DNA of 64,000 bases from CAYONP01 sp964405335 (GTDB taxonomy: Bacteria > Armatimonadota > UBA10988): contig CAYONP010000018.1 of the NCBI GenBank assembly GCA_964405335.1, positions 8,544 to 72,543 on the forward strand. Direction: 5' to 3'. The notes below the pieces were generated by a model. That model worked only from the letters and a program-made list of their open reading frames with translations. It was not told the origin of the DNA and searched no databases. The translations under genes and the position numbers were made by a program. This document shows positions 26,282 through 34,943 of this stretch, in pieces (position 1 is the first letter of the stretch; each line of letters opens with the position of its first letter).

Positions 26282-27232
26282 GTGACCGTCGAGCAGTTCG
26301 TCGCTCGGCGGCGCGAGCCGTGGCGACGGCTGGAACGCATCACGCAGACCATCCGCCGCGACGGGCCGGCGGCGCTCGACCAGCCTGACTTGGCCGACTT
26401 CGGCAGGCTCTACCTCGCCGCCGCCGGCGACCTGGCCTACGCCCGCGCCCACCTGCCCAACCCCGAACTGATCGCCTGGCTCGGACGGCTGGTCGGCGGT
26501 GCCTATGGCTGCCTCTATGCCGGCCGGCGACGGAGCCTCGCCCTGCTGCTCGCCGCGGTGGCCGGCTATCCGGCGCGCTGGCGGGCTTCCGCCCCATTCC
26601 TCGCCGTGGCCGCGGCCATCCTGTTCGGCGCCGCCGGGCTCGGATTGCTGGTGGTGCTGCTCGACCCGGCCCAGGCGGTCTACCTCATGCCTCCCCTGGT
26701 GCGCGAGGCGGTCGCCCTGCCGCCCGGCGGCGCGGTGCCGACTGGTGAATTGGTAGCGCTTTCGGGATATGTGCTGGCCGATCAGCTCTCCGCGGCGCTG
26801 ATCGCCTTCGCCTTGGGCCTGCTCGGCGGTCTCGGCACGCTGGCGACGCTGGTCCAGCACGGCCTGCAGCTCGGCGGGCTGGCCGGCCTGGCGCTCGAAG
26901 CCTCGCCGGCGGCGTTCGGGGCTCTCGGCGCGCTGGTGCTGCCGAGCGGCGTGCTCGGGCTCGCCGCGCTGGTCACCTGCGCCGCGGCCGGCCTGAAGCT
27001 CGGCTGGGCCGTGCTGCACGGCGGTCGGACGAGCCGGGCCGAGGCCCTGGCGGCCGCCGGTCGCGAGGCGCTGGCGCTGCTGCTCGGCACGCTGCCGTGG
27101 CTGGCCGGCGCGGTGCTGACCGAAGCTCTGGTCACGCCGCTCGGTCTGCCGCCCGCGGCCGGCTTGGCCGTCGCGCTCTTGACGGCGTCGCTGCTGATCG
27201 GGTATCTCGGCTCGGGGCGGAGGCAGCCGTGA
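26282..27232 (+). CDS. SpoIIM-like (stage II sporulation protein M family) membrane protein
   Basis: 316 aa from GTG 26282; the frame is open upstream but overlaps fmdB there. The soluble N-terminus (TVEQFVARRREPWRRLERIT) and following membrane part of about six helices with Gly/Ala-rich motifs (LLGGLGTLATLVQHGLQLGG) fit the SpoIIM/DUF95 family. In endospore formers SpoIIM acts in engulfment; in non-sporulating bacteria, as here, relatives are often beside RDD or ABC-type membrane proteins and their function is unclear. Coupled to the VOC gene by GTGA. Confidence 0.75.
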   Translation: MTVEQFVARRREPWRRLERITQTIRRDGPAALDQPDLADFGRLYLAAAGDLAYARAHLPNPELIAWLGRLVGGAYGCLYAGRRRSLALLLAAVAGYPARWRASAPFLAVAAAILFGAAGLGLLVVLLDPAQAVYLMPPLVREAVALPPGGAVPTGELVALSGYVLADQLSAALIAFALGLLGGLGTLATLVQHGLQLGGLAGLALEASPAAFGALGALVLPSGVLGLAALVTCAAAGLKLGWAVLHGGRTSRAEALAAAGREALALLLGTLPWLAGAVLTEALVTPLGLPPAAGLAVALLTASLLIGYLGSGRRQP

Positions 27233-27618
27233 TCCGTGTCGAGCATGTCGCGTTTCAGTTGGAGTCGCCGCGCGAGGCGGCGGCCTGGTATGTCGAGCAC
27301 CTCGGCTGCCGCATCCTGCGCGGCATGGACGAGCCGCCGTTCGCCCACTTCCTGACCGATGCGGCGGGTGCGGCGGTGCTCGAAATCTACCGCAATCCGG
27401 ATGCGCCGCTGCCTGACTACCGCGCGATGAACATGCTCGAGCTGCACCTGGCCTTTGTGGTGCTCGACTTCGCGGCCGAATACGAGCGACTGCTGGCCGC
27501 CGGGGCGAGCGAGGCGGACGTGCCGTTCGTGACCGATTCGGGCGACCGCATCGGCATGTTGCGCGACCCGTGGGGGTTCCCGTTGCAGTTGGTGCAGCGC
27601 CAGGTGGCGTTGCGCTGA
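27229..27618 (+). CDS. VOC (glyoxalase/bleomycin-resistance) family protein
   Basis: 129 aa from GTG 27229, which overlaps the SpoIIM stop (GTGA). One paired beta-alpha-beta-beta-beta motif set: VEHVAFQLESPREAAAWYVE at the start, LEIYRN in the middle and LHLAFVVLDFAAEYERLL then RDPWGFPLQLVQR at the end. The His and Glu at the ends of these strands fit the metal site of glyoxalase-fold enzymes. Substrate not predictable: it could be a dioxygenase, lyase or resistance protein. Confidence 0.85.
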   Translation: MIRVEHVAFQLESPREAAAWYVEHLGCRILRGMDEPPFAHFLTDAAGAAVLEIYRNPDAPLPDYRAMNMLELHLAFVVLDFAAEYERLLAAGASEADVPFVTDSGDRIGMLRDPWGFPLQLVQRQVALR

Positions 27619-27624
27619 GCTGAC

Positions 27625-27834
27625 GATCAGAGCCGCTCGTCGTAGCGGCTGCGCCAGCGGAGCAGGCGCATGCCGTTGGNNNNNNNNNNNNNNNNNNNNN
27701 NNNNNNNNNNNNNNNNNNNNNNNNNNNNNNNNNNNNNNNNNNNNNNNNNNNNNNNNNNNNNNNNNNNNNNNNNNNNNNNGATCAGAGCCGCTCGTCGTAG
27801 CGGCTGCGCCAGCGGAGCAGGCGCATGCCGTTGG
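27625..27834. other. Spurious scaffold gap: identical 55-bp sequence on both sides of 100 N
   Basis: Bases 27625-27679 and 27780-27834 are identical over 55 bp, separated by 100 N at 27680-27779. Both copies contain the same 3' end of the P1B ATPase gene with its stop codon. The two contigs most likely overlap by 55 bp and were not merged. If so, the N run and one copy should be removed and the VOC and ATPase genes then end a few bases apart in convergent orientation. Confidence 0.85.
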
Positions 27835-29848
27835 CGACGACGAACAGGCTCGAGCCTTCGTGCCAGTAGACCGCGGTGGTCAGGCTCAGCGAGCCGGTGG
27901 TGGCGGCGCTGCGGAAGACCAGGAAGGTCATCACGGCAATCACGCCGATGGCGAAGGCGAGGTTGAACAGGATCATCCGGGTCGCCTTCTTTGCCAGATC
28001 GAGGAAGGCCGGCAGGCGCCACAGGTCGTCCTTGGTCAGAATCACGTCGGCGCTCTCGAGCGCCAGGTCACTGCCGATGCCGCCCATGGCCACGCCGACA
28101 TCGCTGGCGGCCAGCGCGGGGGCGTCGTTGACGCCGTCGCCGACCATGATCACGCGGCCGTAGGTCTCGCGCAGCTCGTCGAGCGCGCGGAGCTTGTCGG
28201 CCGGCAGCAGGTCGGCGCGGATCTCGTCGACCCCGCAGGCGGCGCCGATCGCCTCGGCCGCGGCGGCGGTGTCGCCGGTCAGCATCACCACGCGCTTGAT
28301 CCCGGTTCGCTTGAGATCGCGGACCAGCGCCGCCGCCTCGGGCCGAATGGTGTCGGCCAGCGAGACCAGACCGATGCAGGTCTCGTCAGCGCCGATGAAC
28401 AGCGTGCGCTCGCCGTGCGACTCGAGCGGCCCGGCCACGGCCCGCACGCTGTCGGGCACATGCACGCCCTGCTCGTCCATGAACCGCGAGCTGCCGATCC
28501 GGATCAGCCGGCCGTCGACCCGCGCCTGCACGCCACGGCCGGTGACGGCGAGGAACTCGCCCGCTTCGGGCAAGGTCAACGTCTGCTCGCGCGCCGCGGC
28601 GACCACCGGCCGGGCCAGCGGATGCTCGCTCAGCCGCTCGACGCCGGCGGCCAGGGCGAGCAGCCCGTCGGCATCGCCGTCGACGGCATGGACGGTGGTC
28701 ACGTGCGGCTCGCCTTGGGTCAGCGTGCCGGTCTTGTCGAGCGCCACCACCCGCACCGCCGCGGCGGCTTCGAGATGGACCCCGCCCTTGAGCAGGATGC
28801 CGCGGTGCACGGCGGCCTGAATGGCCGCCAGGATCGCCGCCGGCGTGGCGATCACCAGCGCGCACGGACTGGCCACCACGAGCAGGGCAAAGGCGCGGTA
28901 GATGCAGGTCTCGAGCGGCTGGCGGAAGTAGATGTGGGGCACCGCCAGGATGACGATCGCCGCCAGCAGCACGAAGGTGCTGTACCGCTCGGTGGTCCAC
29001 TCGACCACCCGCTGGGTCAGCGCCTCCTGCTCTTCGGCCTGCTCGATCAGCCGGATCATCCGCGACAGCGTCGACTCGCCGGGCATCGCGCGCACTTCAT
29101 AAGTCAGGCTGCCCTGCAGGTTGAGCGAGCCGCCGAAGACCTCGTCGCCGGGCGACTTGTCGACCGGCAACGGCTCGCCGGTGATCATCGCTTCATTGAC
29201 CGCCGAGGCGCCTTCGATGACCACCCCGTCGACGGCGATGCGGCCGCCCGGGCGGACCAGCACGCGGTCGCCGAGCAGCAGTTCGGTGAAGCGGACTTCC
29301 TCTTCGTGGCCGTCGACCAGCCGGACGGCGACCTCGCTCCAATGCTCCTTGAGCGCATTGAGGCTCTTGCGCGTGCGGCTGACCGCATAGCCCTCCAGCG
29401 CGCGGGCGAGGCTGAACAGGAACATCAGCACGGCGCCCTCGGCCGGCTCGCCGATGACCCACGCGCCGAGCGCGGCGAAGACCATCAGCGACTCGACATC
29501 GGGCCTCATGCGCAGCAGGCCGGGCAGTGCCTCGAGCATCGGCACCGCGCCGCCGACGATGATGGCCAGGCCGAAGCAGAGGCTGGCCATCAGCGGATCG
29601 GCGCCGGCCTGCCGGCCGGCGATGATGCCGAACAGGAGGAACGTGCCGCAGAGCAGCGAGATGCCGAGCATGATGCTGAAGTCGAGCTCGATCTCGACCC
29701 CGTGCGAGTGGAACGCCTTGGCCGAATGGTGGTGCTCGTGGTCGTGGTCGTGGTCGTGCCCATGACCGTGAGCGTGGTCGTGGTCATGGTGCTCGTGCCC
29801 GTGCTGGTGGCTGCTGTCGCCAGCCCGACCTGCCACGTTCTCGGCCAT
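27782..29848 (-). CDS. P1B-4-type heavy-metal ATPase with His-rich N-terminus
   Basis: 688 aa from ATG 29848 (GGAG six bases upstream). The N-terminal ~45 residues are a His-Asp stretch (HGHEHHDHDHAHGHGHDHD) in place of a CxxC metal-binding domain. P-type motifs in order: TGEPLPVD, SPC (~325, ASPCALVIATP), DKTGTLT (~368), SEHPLA, MLTGDT and GDGVNDAP (~566). The last helix carries HEGSS (~660). SPC together with HEG-S in the last helix marks the P1B-4 (CoaT/CtpD) group, which exports Co, Fe or Ni, rather than the CPC-type Zn/Cd/Pb pumps. Divergent from the VWA gene. Confidence 0.9.
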   Translation of the reverse strand: MAENVAGRAGDSSHQHGHEHHDHDHAHGHGHDHDHDHEHHHSAKAFHSHGVEIELDFSIMLGISLLCGTFLLFGIIAGRQAGADPLMASLCFGLAIIVGGAVPMLEALPGLLRMRPDVESLMVFAALGAWVIGEPAEGAVLMFLFSLARALEGYAVSRTRKSLNALKEHWSEVAVRLVDGHEEEVRFTELLLGDRVLVRPGGRIAVDGVVIEGASAVNEAMITGEPLPVDKSPGDEVFGGSLNLQGSLTYEVRAMPGESTLSRMIRLIEQAEEQEALTQRVVEWTTERYSTFVLLAAIVILAVPHIYFRQPLETCIYRAFALLVVASPCALVIATPAAILAAIQAAVHRGILLKGGVHLEAAAAVRVVALDKTGTLTQGEPHVTTVHAVDGDADGLLALAAGVERLSEHPLARPVVAAAREQTLTLPEAGEFLAVTGRGVQARVDGRLIRIGSSRFMDEQGVHVPDSVRAVAGPLESHGERTLFIGADETCIGLVSLADTIRPEAAALVRDLKRTGIKRVVMLTGDTAAAAEAIGAACGVDEIRADLLPADKLRALDELRETYGRVIMVGDGVNDAPALAASDVGVAMGGIGSDLALESADVILTKDDLWRLPAFLDLAKKATRMILFNLAFAIGVIAVMTFLVFRSAATTGSLSLTTAVYWHEGSSLFVVANGMRLLRWRSRYDERL

Positions 29849-29936
29849 CCGCTGCTCCGACCCGGCGGCCGACCGGCCGCGACGCGCCATCGTGCAGGTG
29901 TCGCGGCGGCGCCGGGGCGTTACGCTGAGGAGTGAG

Positions 29937-31076
29937 ATGATCGGCCCGCTGACTCGATTCGCGCGCGACCTCCGCGCCGCCGGCGTGCCCTGCTCGCCCG
30001 CCGAGCTGCGCGACGCCGCCGCCGCGCTCGAGGCTGCCGGCATCACCGAGCGCGAGACGGTCCGACTCGCCCTCCGCGCCTGCTGCGCCAAACAGGCCGA
30101 GCACCTGCCCATCTTCGACCGGCTGTTCGAGGCGACCTTCCGCGCAACCTGGCCGCGCGCCGACAAGCCGGTGCGGGGCAAGCCGCGCCCGGACCAGCCC
30201 GGCCAGCGCCGTCGGCCGCCCGACGAGCCGGCGCCCGGGCCGGCCGCGCTGCGCCGCCAGGCCGAACAGGAGCGCCGGAACGCGCTGGCCCGGCTGCGCT
30301 GGGAACAGCAGCGTGATGAGCGCTCGCGCCTCGGCGCGCGGCCGCTCGGCCGGCGAATCGAGCCGCTCGAACTGAGCCGGCTCGAACGCGAGGTCGAGCG
30401 CCTGGGCCGGCTGCTGCGCACCCGCTGGGGCCGCCGCCGCCGGCAGTCGGCCCGGGGCGACGTCGACCTGCGCGCGACCATCGCCCGAGCCGCGCGCACC
30501 GGTGGCGTGCCGCTGAGCATCGTCCGTCGCCGGCGGCTGCCGGCGCGGCCGCGGCTGCTGCTCTTCTGCGACGTTTCGGGCTCGGTCATCCGCACCGCGC
30601 GGCTGCTGCTCCGCTTCGTCCACGAGGCGGGCCGGCTCTTCTCGCGCACCGACGGGTTCGTCTTCGTCGATCGCCCCGTCCCAGCCGCGCCGCTCTTCCG
30701 CCACGCCGAGTTCGACGCTGCGCTGGCGGAGCTCGACCGGCTGCCCGGCCTCGACCTGCACGCCTTAAGCGACTTCGGCAACGCCTTCGAGCGGCTGTGG
30801 ACCGACCAGACCGCGCTGCTCACCCGCCAGACGACGCTGCTGGTGCTGGGCGACGCGCGGTGCAATCGGTTCGACCCGCGGGCCTGGGCGCTCGAGGCGA
30901 TCGCCGCGCGGGTGCATCGCGTGGTCTGGCTCAATCCCGAGCGGCGGCCCGAGTGGTACACCGCCGACTCGCGCCTGCGCGACTACGAGTCGCAGATCGA
31001 CCACCTGCTGCCCTGTGAGTCGCTCGAAGAGTTGGCCGCGGCGATGGATCGGCTGATCGCGGTGACGCGATGTTGA
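29937..31076 (+). CDS. CoxE-like VWA-domain protein
   Basis: 379 aa from ATG 29937, with GAGGAG upstream; an earlier ATG in the same frame lacks this site. The N-terminal ~80 residues are helical (FARDLRAAGVPCSPAELRDA). Residues ~95-190 are an Arg-rich linker. The VWA domain contains the MIDAS start DVSGSV and further LLVLGDARCNRFDPRAWAL and RVVWLNPE. This is the build of CoxE-like proteins, which work with MoxR-type AAA ATPases to mature metalloenzymes or complexes; no MoxR gene is present in the window. Confidence 0.82.
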   Translation: MIGPLTRFARDLRAAGVPCSPAELRDAAAALEAAGITERETVRLALRACCAKQAEHLPIFDRLFEATFRATWPRADKPVRGKPRPDQPGQRRRPPDEPAPGPAALRRQAEQERRNALARLRWEQQRDERSRLGARPLGRRIEPLELSRLEREVERLGRLLRTRWGRRRRQSARGDVDLRATIARAARTGGVPLSIVRRRRLPARPRLLLFCDVSGSVIRTARLLLRFVHEAGRLFSRTDGFVFVDRPVPAAPLFRHAEFDAALAELDRLPGLDLHALSDFGNAFERLWTDQTALLTRQTTLLVLGDARCNRFDPRAWALEAIAARVHRVVWLNPERRPEWYTADSRLRDYESQIDHLLPCESLEELAAAMDRLIAVTRC

Positions 31077-31247
31077 GCGATGTATGGCGCGCGTGACCGC
31101 GGCGGGCTAAGCCCGGTGCATGGGCGGCCGATAGGGAAGACGAGTGAGTGCGCCACCGTTTCGGCGCCGTGTTGCTTGCGGTCGTATCTGGGCTTGAGGG
31201 TTGGAACTTGGATAGCCGCTTGGTTGGGCTGAGTAGGAGGCCCAAGG

Positions 31248-31796
31248 TTGAGCCAGCAGACGTCGAGTTTCGGCGGCGGTGTCGCCGCGGAGCTGCAGGC
31301 TAGGAACCAGGCGCCCGACACCCCGTTCTGGCGCAAGCGCGTCGAGTTCGACTACACCGGCTGGACGCGCAGCGTGCTCCGCGGCGGTCACAGCCTGTGG
31401 CATCCCAAGGGCTTCACATTCGACCTCGACAACGACGGCTTTCTCATTCTGCCGCCGGCGGAGACCGAGTTCGGCCGGCTGCTGCTGGCCATCGAATACC
31501 GCCAGGAGCCGGGCACGCCGCACCTGCAAGAGGCCCACCGGCTGGCCATGCGCTCGGCCCATGCGCTGCGGCTCGCGGTCGACGACGCCTCGATGCGCAG
31601 CTTTCGCCGCCCGGCCCTGAGCATCGCCACGGTCGAGGGCAGCAACGACGACGGCAAGCTCTACTGGCAGATCTGGGGCTACCACGGCACGCACTACACC
31701 GCCCTGCTCCGGTACTCGCACGAGCCCCACCTGCAGGCGCCCGAGTACAACAGCCGGATGCAGCTCGCCCTGAGCCTCGAGCTGGCCGGCGGGTAG
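31248..31796 (+). CDS. Protein of unknown function (182 aa)
   Basis: Starts with TTG 31248, supported by a strong site (TAGGAGG, 7 nt spacer). Sequence is soluble with alternating strands: RVEFDYTGWTRSVLRGGHSL, FTFDLDNDGFLILPP, LYWQIWGYHGTHYTALLRYS. No transmembrane segment, signal or known motif. The 171-bp gap before it (31077-31247) holds only a partial GCGGGCTAAGCCCG stem. Its stop TAG (31794-31796) is part of the next GTAGGG hairpin. The gene faces the HEPN-type gene. Confidence 0.6.
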   Translation: MSQQTSSFGGGVAAELQARNQAPDTPFWRKRVEFDYTGWTRSVLRGGHSLWHPKGFTFDLDNDGFLILPPAETEFGRLLLAIEYRQEPGTPHLQEAHRLAMRSAHALRLAVDDASMRSFRRPALSIATVEGSNDDGKLYWQIWGYHGTHYTALLRYSHEPHLQAPEYNSRMQLALSLELAGG

Positions 31797-31888
31797 GGCG
31801 CGCCGCGCGCGCCGTTCGGCTGCGGCGTCGCGCGGGGCGCGACCTACCATGCCGTTGCCCAACCCGGCCGTCGGCCGTCGCGCAGCGG
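31793..31888. repeat. Hairpin repeats between convergent genes (left border of HEPN block)
   Basis: GTAGGGCGCGCC-GCG-type hairpin at 31793 on the plus strand, then a head on the minus strand (plus-strand GTCGCGC-GGG-GCGCGAC at 31827 followed by CTACC). A remnant of the GGCCGTCGG linker of the block at 33.0 kb follows, ending at 31888. The same units recur on the other side of the HEPN-type gene. Confidence 0.7.
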
Positions 31889-31904
31889 AAACACGCGCGT
31901 CGCA

Positions 31905-32876
31905 TCACTCGCGCACACCAGGCCTGCCAGCAGAGAGCAAGTCAGCCACAAGTGACGACATCTGGTTTGCCGCGGTGGCGACCTCGTGGGGATTCGGCGC
32001 GGGCTCCAAACCGTGCACCAGCCGATTGCGGAGGTCGTAGCAGTAGCTGAATAGCTGTTCGGCCGTGCCTTCCTGCTGGCGAGACTGGACAAACCACTCG
32101 TAGCTACGGTGCGGTAGTCGCTCGCGCGCAATCCGCCGCATCGCCTGCCGCACGGACTCGTTGCCAAGACGGCGAATGCCGCCAATCAGCGAGTCTCGAG
32201 TACTGGTCGCAAGGTCGCCACGGGCCCCGACTGCCTCTTCCAGCTCGTGAAGCAAAGCGTGGCACGCGTCGCAGCGTGGCCGCGGGTCAGCAAGAAGCTC
32301 TGCCGCAGTGACCAGGAAGAGAAACTTGGCGGGCAAGTCGGCGAAGTGCGAGTGCGAGTACGCCTCGAACGCCAGTTGCTCTCGCGGCGAGAACCCAACG
32401 CCTGAACTGCAAGCGGTCTGAAACGCGGCGAGAAAGCGGTCGGCGGGCCGCAACACCGTTCCCTTTGCCGAGATCCTGAGGAAGAGCGGCGCATTGGTCG
32501 CGTGCCGCTCGTACACGAGGAGGCCAAGCCGGTCATTGTGCACCGGCACTCCCGTGTGCTGCTCCAGGGCTTCACGGCCTGCCGCGGTCAAGCCGCCTGT
32601 CGGAGTGCCGTCTCCAAAGTACGCTCCGGTTCGCGACGAAAGCAAGGCGAGACACAGGGCGTCGCGGTGGACCGCTGCGGCTCGCCTTGCCTCCTCCTCA
32701 CTCTCAAACGGCCAGCTCTCGAGAGCGAGTTGCGCCGCGTCCGCAATAGCGCCAGCGCCGGCGCACGCAACGAGGTCGATGGCTTGGGGACCCGTCGTCC
32801 ACAGCGTGTACCTCTTCTCGTCAAACCGGAATCGACAATCCTCGGGTAGCGCGAAGCGCAGTCTGTACGCCCACAT
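31905..32876 (-). CDS. HEPN-type protein with RX4H motif, putative RNase or defence protein
   Basis: 323 aa from ATG 32876, with GGAGGGC upstream; longer frames would run through the repeat block. The C-terminal ~120 residues are helical and contain LFSYCYDLRNRLVHGLEP: R-NRLV-H is an exact RX4H, the catalytic signature of HEPN ribonucleases, at about residues 281-286. A potential zinc site (RCDACHALLHELEE) precedes it. The N-terminal half is of unknown fold. GC content is visibly lower than in neighbours and the gene is flanked on both sides by the same repeats, suggesting recent arrival. Resembles ApeA-like HEPN proteins of defence systems, but family not fixed. Confidence 0.6.
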   Translation of the reverse strand: MWAYRLRFALPEDCRFRFDEKRYTLWTTGPQAIDLVACAGAGAIADAAQLALESWPFESEEEARRAAAVHRDALCLALLSSRTGAYFGDGTPTGGLTAAGREALEQHTGVPVHNDRLGLLVYERHATNAPLFLRISAKGTVLRPADRFLAAFQTACSSGVGFSPREQLAFEAYSHSHFADLPAKFLFLVTAAELLADPRPRCDACHALLHELEEAVGARGDLATSTRDSLIGGIRRLGNESVRQAMRRIARERLPHRSYEWFVQSRQQEGTAEQLFSYCYDLRNRLVHGLEPAPNPHEVATAANQMSSLVADLLSAGRPGVRE

Positions 32877-32913
32877 CAGGCGCCCTCCAGCATCCCAACA
32901 TCCATAACGGCGG

Positions 32914-33229
32914 GTAGGGCCTGCCGTGGTTGCCGATTGTCCGGCGGGTAGGGCGCGCCGTGCGCGCCGTCCGGCTTCGGCGTCGCGCGGGGCGCGACCT
33001 ACCACGCGGCTGCTCAACCTGGCCGTCGGCGTCGCGCGGGGCGCGACCTACCATGCGGTTGGCCAACCTGGCCGTCGGCCGTCGCGCGGGGCGCGACCTA
33101 CCATGCCGTTGGCCAACCTGGCAGTCGGCGTCGCGCGGGGCGCGACCTACCATGCGGTTGCGCAACCTGGCCGTCAACCGGTAGGGCGCGCCGTGCGCGT
33201 CGGTCGGCGTCGCGCGGGGCGCGACCTAC
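32914..33229. repeat. Array of GTAGG-headed hairpins (right border of HEPN block)
   Basis: Heads on the plus strand at 32914, 32948 and 33181. On the minus strand, hairpins whose plus-strand form is GTCGCGC-GGG-GCGCGAC then CTACC or CTACA start at 32982, 33031, 33081, 33130 and 33209. The first four are 49-50 bp apart and share a linker like TGCGGTTGGCCAACCTGGCC. The whole 349-bp interval between genes is filled by this array. The last unit supplies the stop codon of the polysaccharide deacetylase gene. Confidence 0.85.
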
Positions 33230-34116
33230 AACGCCCCCATCGCCCGCTCGCCCTCCCACGTCCAGGCCGCGCGGCCGGGGACGCTGGCGGGCGCCGCGCG
33301 GTACTCCTCGAACAGCGCCGTATAGGTGGTGCAGGTCACGCCGCGCTCGGTCAACGCGTCGATCAGCAGCGAGACGATGCGGCAGTCCTCGCTCATCCGC
33401 CGAATGCTGTGCGGGTGGTAGACCAGGCTCAGATAGTCCAGGCCGAGTTCGAGCGCGCGGTCGATCCAGCGGCACTGCACCGCCGCCTCTTCCTCGGGCG
33501 TGGCGGGCGGGCGGCCGGGAATGCCCCACGGCACGTAGGGTGGCCAGGGCAGGCAGAGCCAGTGCGAGCTGCCCGGCGCCTTGAGCACGTTGTCGTGCCA
33601 GCCGTGGCCGGGCAGTTCGAGCAGTTGCGGCTGGCCCTCGTCAGCATACCAATAGGCCTGCTGCAGGCCCGAGGGGATGCTGTCGCACGGCCCGCGCAGG
33701 TCGCTCGACAGGTACTGCGCGCCGCACTCGGCAATGATCGCCAGCCGGTCGGCCTCGCCCGACAGACCGCGGTAGAAGCCGCAGCCCGAGCGGATGCCGA
33801 CACACGGCCGGTCGAACACCCGCTCGACCCACTCGCGGCCGAGGCTGATCTCGCGCCGCAGCTCATCGTGGCTGATGCCCGGCCCGTGCATCTGGTTATC
33901 GCGCAGCATCTGGTGCGCGTAGGTATGGCTCTGCAAATCGAACAGCGGGTCATCGCCGAAGATCGCGCGCAGGTCGTCGCCGCGCTGCTCGAGCACGCGG
34001 CCGAGCAGGAAGAAGGTCGCCGGCACGCCATGCTCGCGGTGCTGGCGGACCAGCTCGGGCGCGGCCAGCAGGCATTGCTCGGCATGCTCGAGATCGTAGT
34101 GAAAGACATACCGCAT
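33226..34116 (-). CDS. Polysaccharide deacetylase-like protein (NodB/CE4 fold)
   Basis: 296 aa, cytosolic, no signal peptide. N-terminal motif FHYDLEHAEQCLLAAPEL then TFFLLGRVLE, FDLQSHTYAHQML (the His-x-x-x-His metal site of CE4 enzymes), GIRSGCGFYRG and LVYHPHS near the C-terminus. The first Asp expected in TFDD is replaced by YDLE, so the usual catalytic base may be missing or supplied elsewhere. It starts 2 nt after the CPBP gene stop. Its own TAG stop (plus strand CTA at 33226) belongs to a hairpin repeat. Confidence 0.75.
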   Translation of the reverse strand: MRYVFHYDLEHAEQCLLAAPELVRQHREHGVPATFFLLGRVLEQRGDDLRAIFGDDPLFDLQSHTYAHQMLRDNQMHGPGISHDELRREISLGREWVERVFDRPCVGIRSGCGFYRGLSGEADRLAIIAECGAQYLSSDLRGPCDSIPSGLQQAYWYADEGQPQLLELPGHGWHDNVLKAPGSSHWLCLPWPPYVPWGIPGRPPATPEEEAAVQCRWIDRALELGLDYLSLVYHPHSIRRMSEDCRIVSLLIDALTERGVTCTTYTALFEEYRAAPASVPGRAAWTWEGERAMGAL

Positions 34117-34118
34117 GG

Positions 34119-34892
34119 CTACAGGCCCCCGTGCAGGAACATGACCAGGACGTCGTACAGGGCATGGGTCCAGACGGCGATGCCGAACCCGCGGGCGGCG
34201 TAGATGGTCGCCAGCAATCCGCCGGCGACGAACCGGAAGAAGAAGCTGTCGAGGTGGAACACGTCGCCGCCGGGGCCGACGTAATGGAACAGGCTGAACA
34301 CCGCCGATGAGATGAGGCAGGCCAGCACCCAGGAACCGAGCGCCGGCACCTGGGCCACGTGGCGGAGCAGGACGAACAGCCCGCCGAGGATGATCACGCG
34401 GAACAGCAGCTCCTCGTAGATCCCCGCGCCGAGCGACATGGTCAGCGCATAGAGCGCCCCCTGGCCCGGCCCGCCGGTCTGCAGGCCGGGGACGTAGTTC
34501 TGGATGGCGTTGACCGCGCCGCCGAACAGCACGGCGTAGACCACGCTCTCGACCAACATGCCGGGGAAGTAGCTGTAGTGCAGCGGCCCGCGGCCGGTAG
34601 CAGCGCGCAGCCGCCGGTCGGCCAGGTAGCAGAGCAGGCCGCTGGCCAGCGTGGCATAGAGCAGCACCTGAAACCGAGTGCCGGCGCCGAACCCGGCGAA
34701 CAGGCGGGTCAGGATAGCATCGGCGCCGTTGACCCAGTCGGGCTGAAAGGTGAACTCGAGCGCCTCATAGGCAGCCAGCACCGGCAGGGCGAAGAGGAAG
34801 CCGTACCACGGCCCGCGAGTGGCGGTGAGATAAGCAACGAGCGGATGGACCGCCACCGGCTCGGCCTCGTCGTGAGTCTCGACGTCAGTCAT
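34119..34892 (-). CDS. CPBP-family intramembrane metalloprotease
   Basis: 257 aa from ATG 34892. Seven or eight hydrophobic helices; the CPBP (CAAX protease and bacteriocin-processing, Abi) motifs are YEELLFRVI (EExxxR), FSLFHYVG and HALYDVL in the last helix, the latter two giving the ligand histidines. Members cleave within membranes or give bacteriocin immunity, but the target here is unknown. First gene of a two-gene operon with the deacetylase. The upstream divergent gap holds a palindrome. Confidence 0.87.
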   Translation of the reverse strand: MTDVETHDEAEPVAVHPLVAYLTATRGPWYGFLFALPVLAAYEALEFTFQPDWVNGADAILTRLFAGFGAGTRFQVLLYATLASGLLCYLADRRLRAATGRGPLHYSYFPGMLVESVVYAVLFGGAVNAIQNYVPGLQTGGPGQGALYALTMSLGAGIYEELLFRVIILGGLFVLLRHVAQVPALGSWVLACLISSAVFSLFHYVGPGGDVFHLDSFFFRFVAGGLLATIYAARGFGIAVWTHALYDVLVMFLHGGL

Positions 34893-34943
34893 GGCGCAAC
34901 GGTACCACCACGCCGTCCGACCCGCAAGCGGGCACGAACAATG

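Noticed and set aside
29735..29805. Microsatellite of CATGGT/CGTGGT type
   Set aside because: It encodes the His-Asp tail of the P1B ATPase in frame.
27782..30961. Long extension of the ATPase frame to 30961
   Set aside because: It runs antisense through the VWA gene and lacks similarity; ATG 29848 has a ribosome site and the expected start.
32982..33229. CRISPR-like array with 49-50 bp period
   Set aside because: The sequence between hairpins is itself repeated and not variable; no leader or cas genes.
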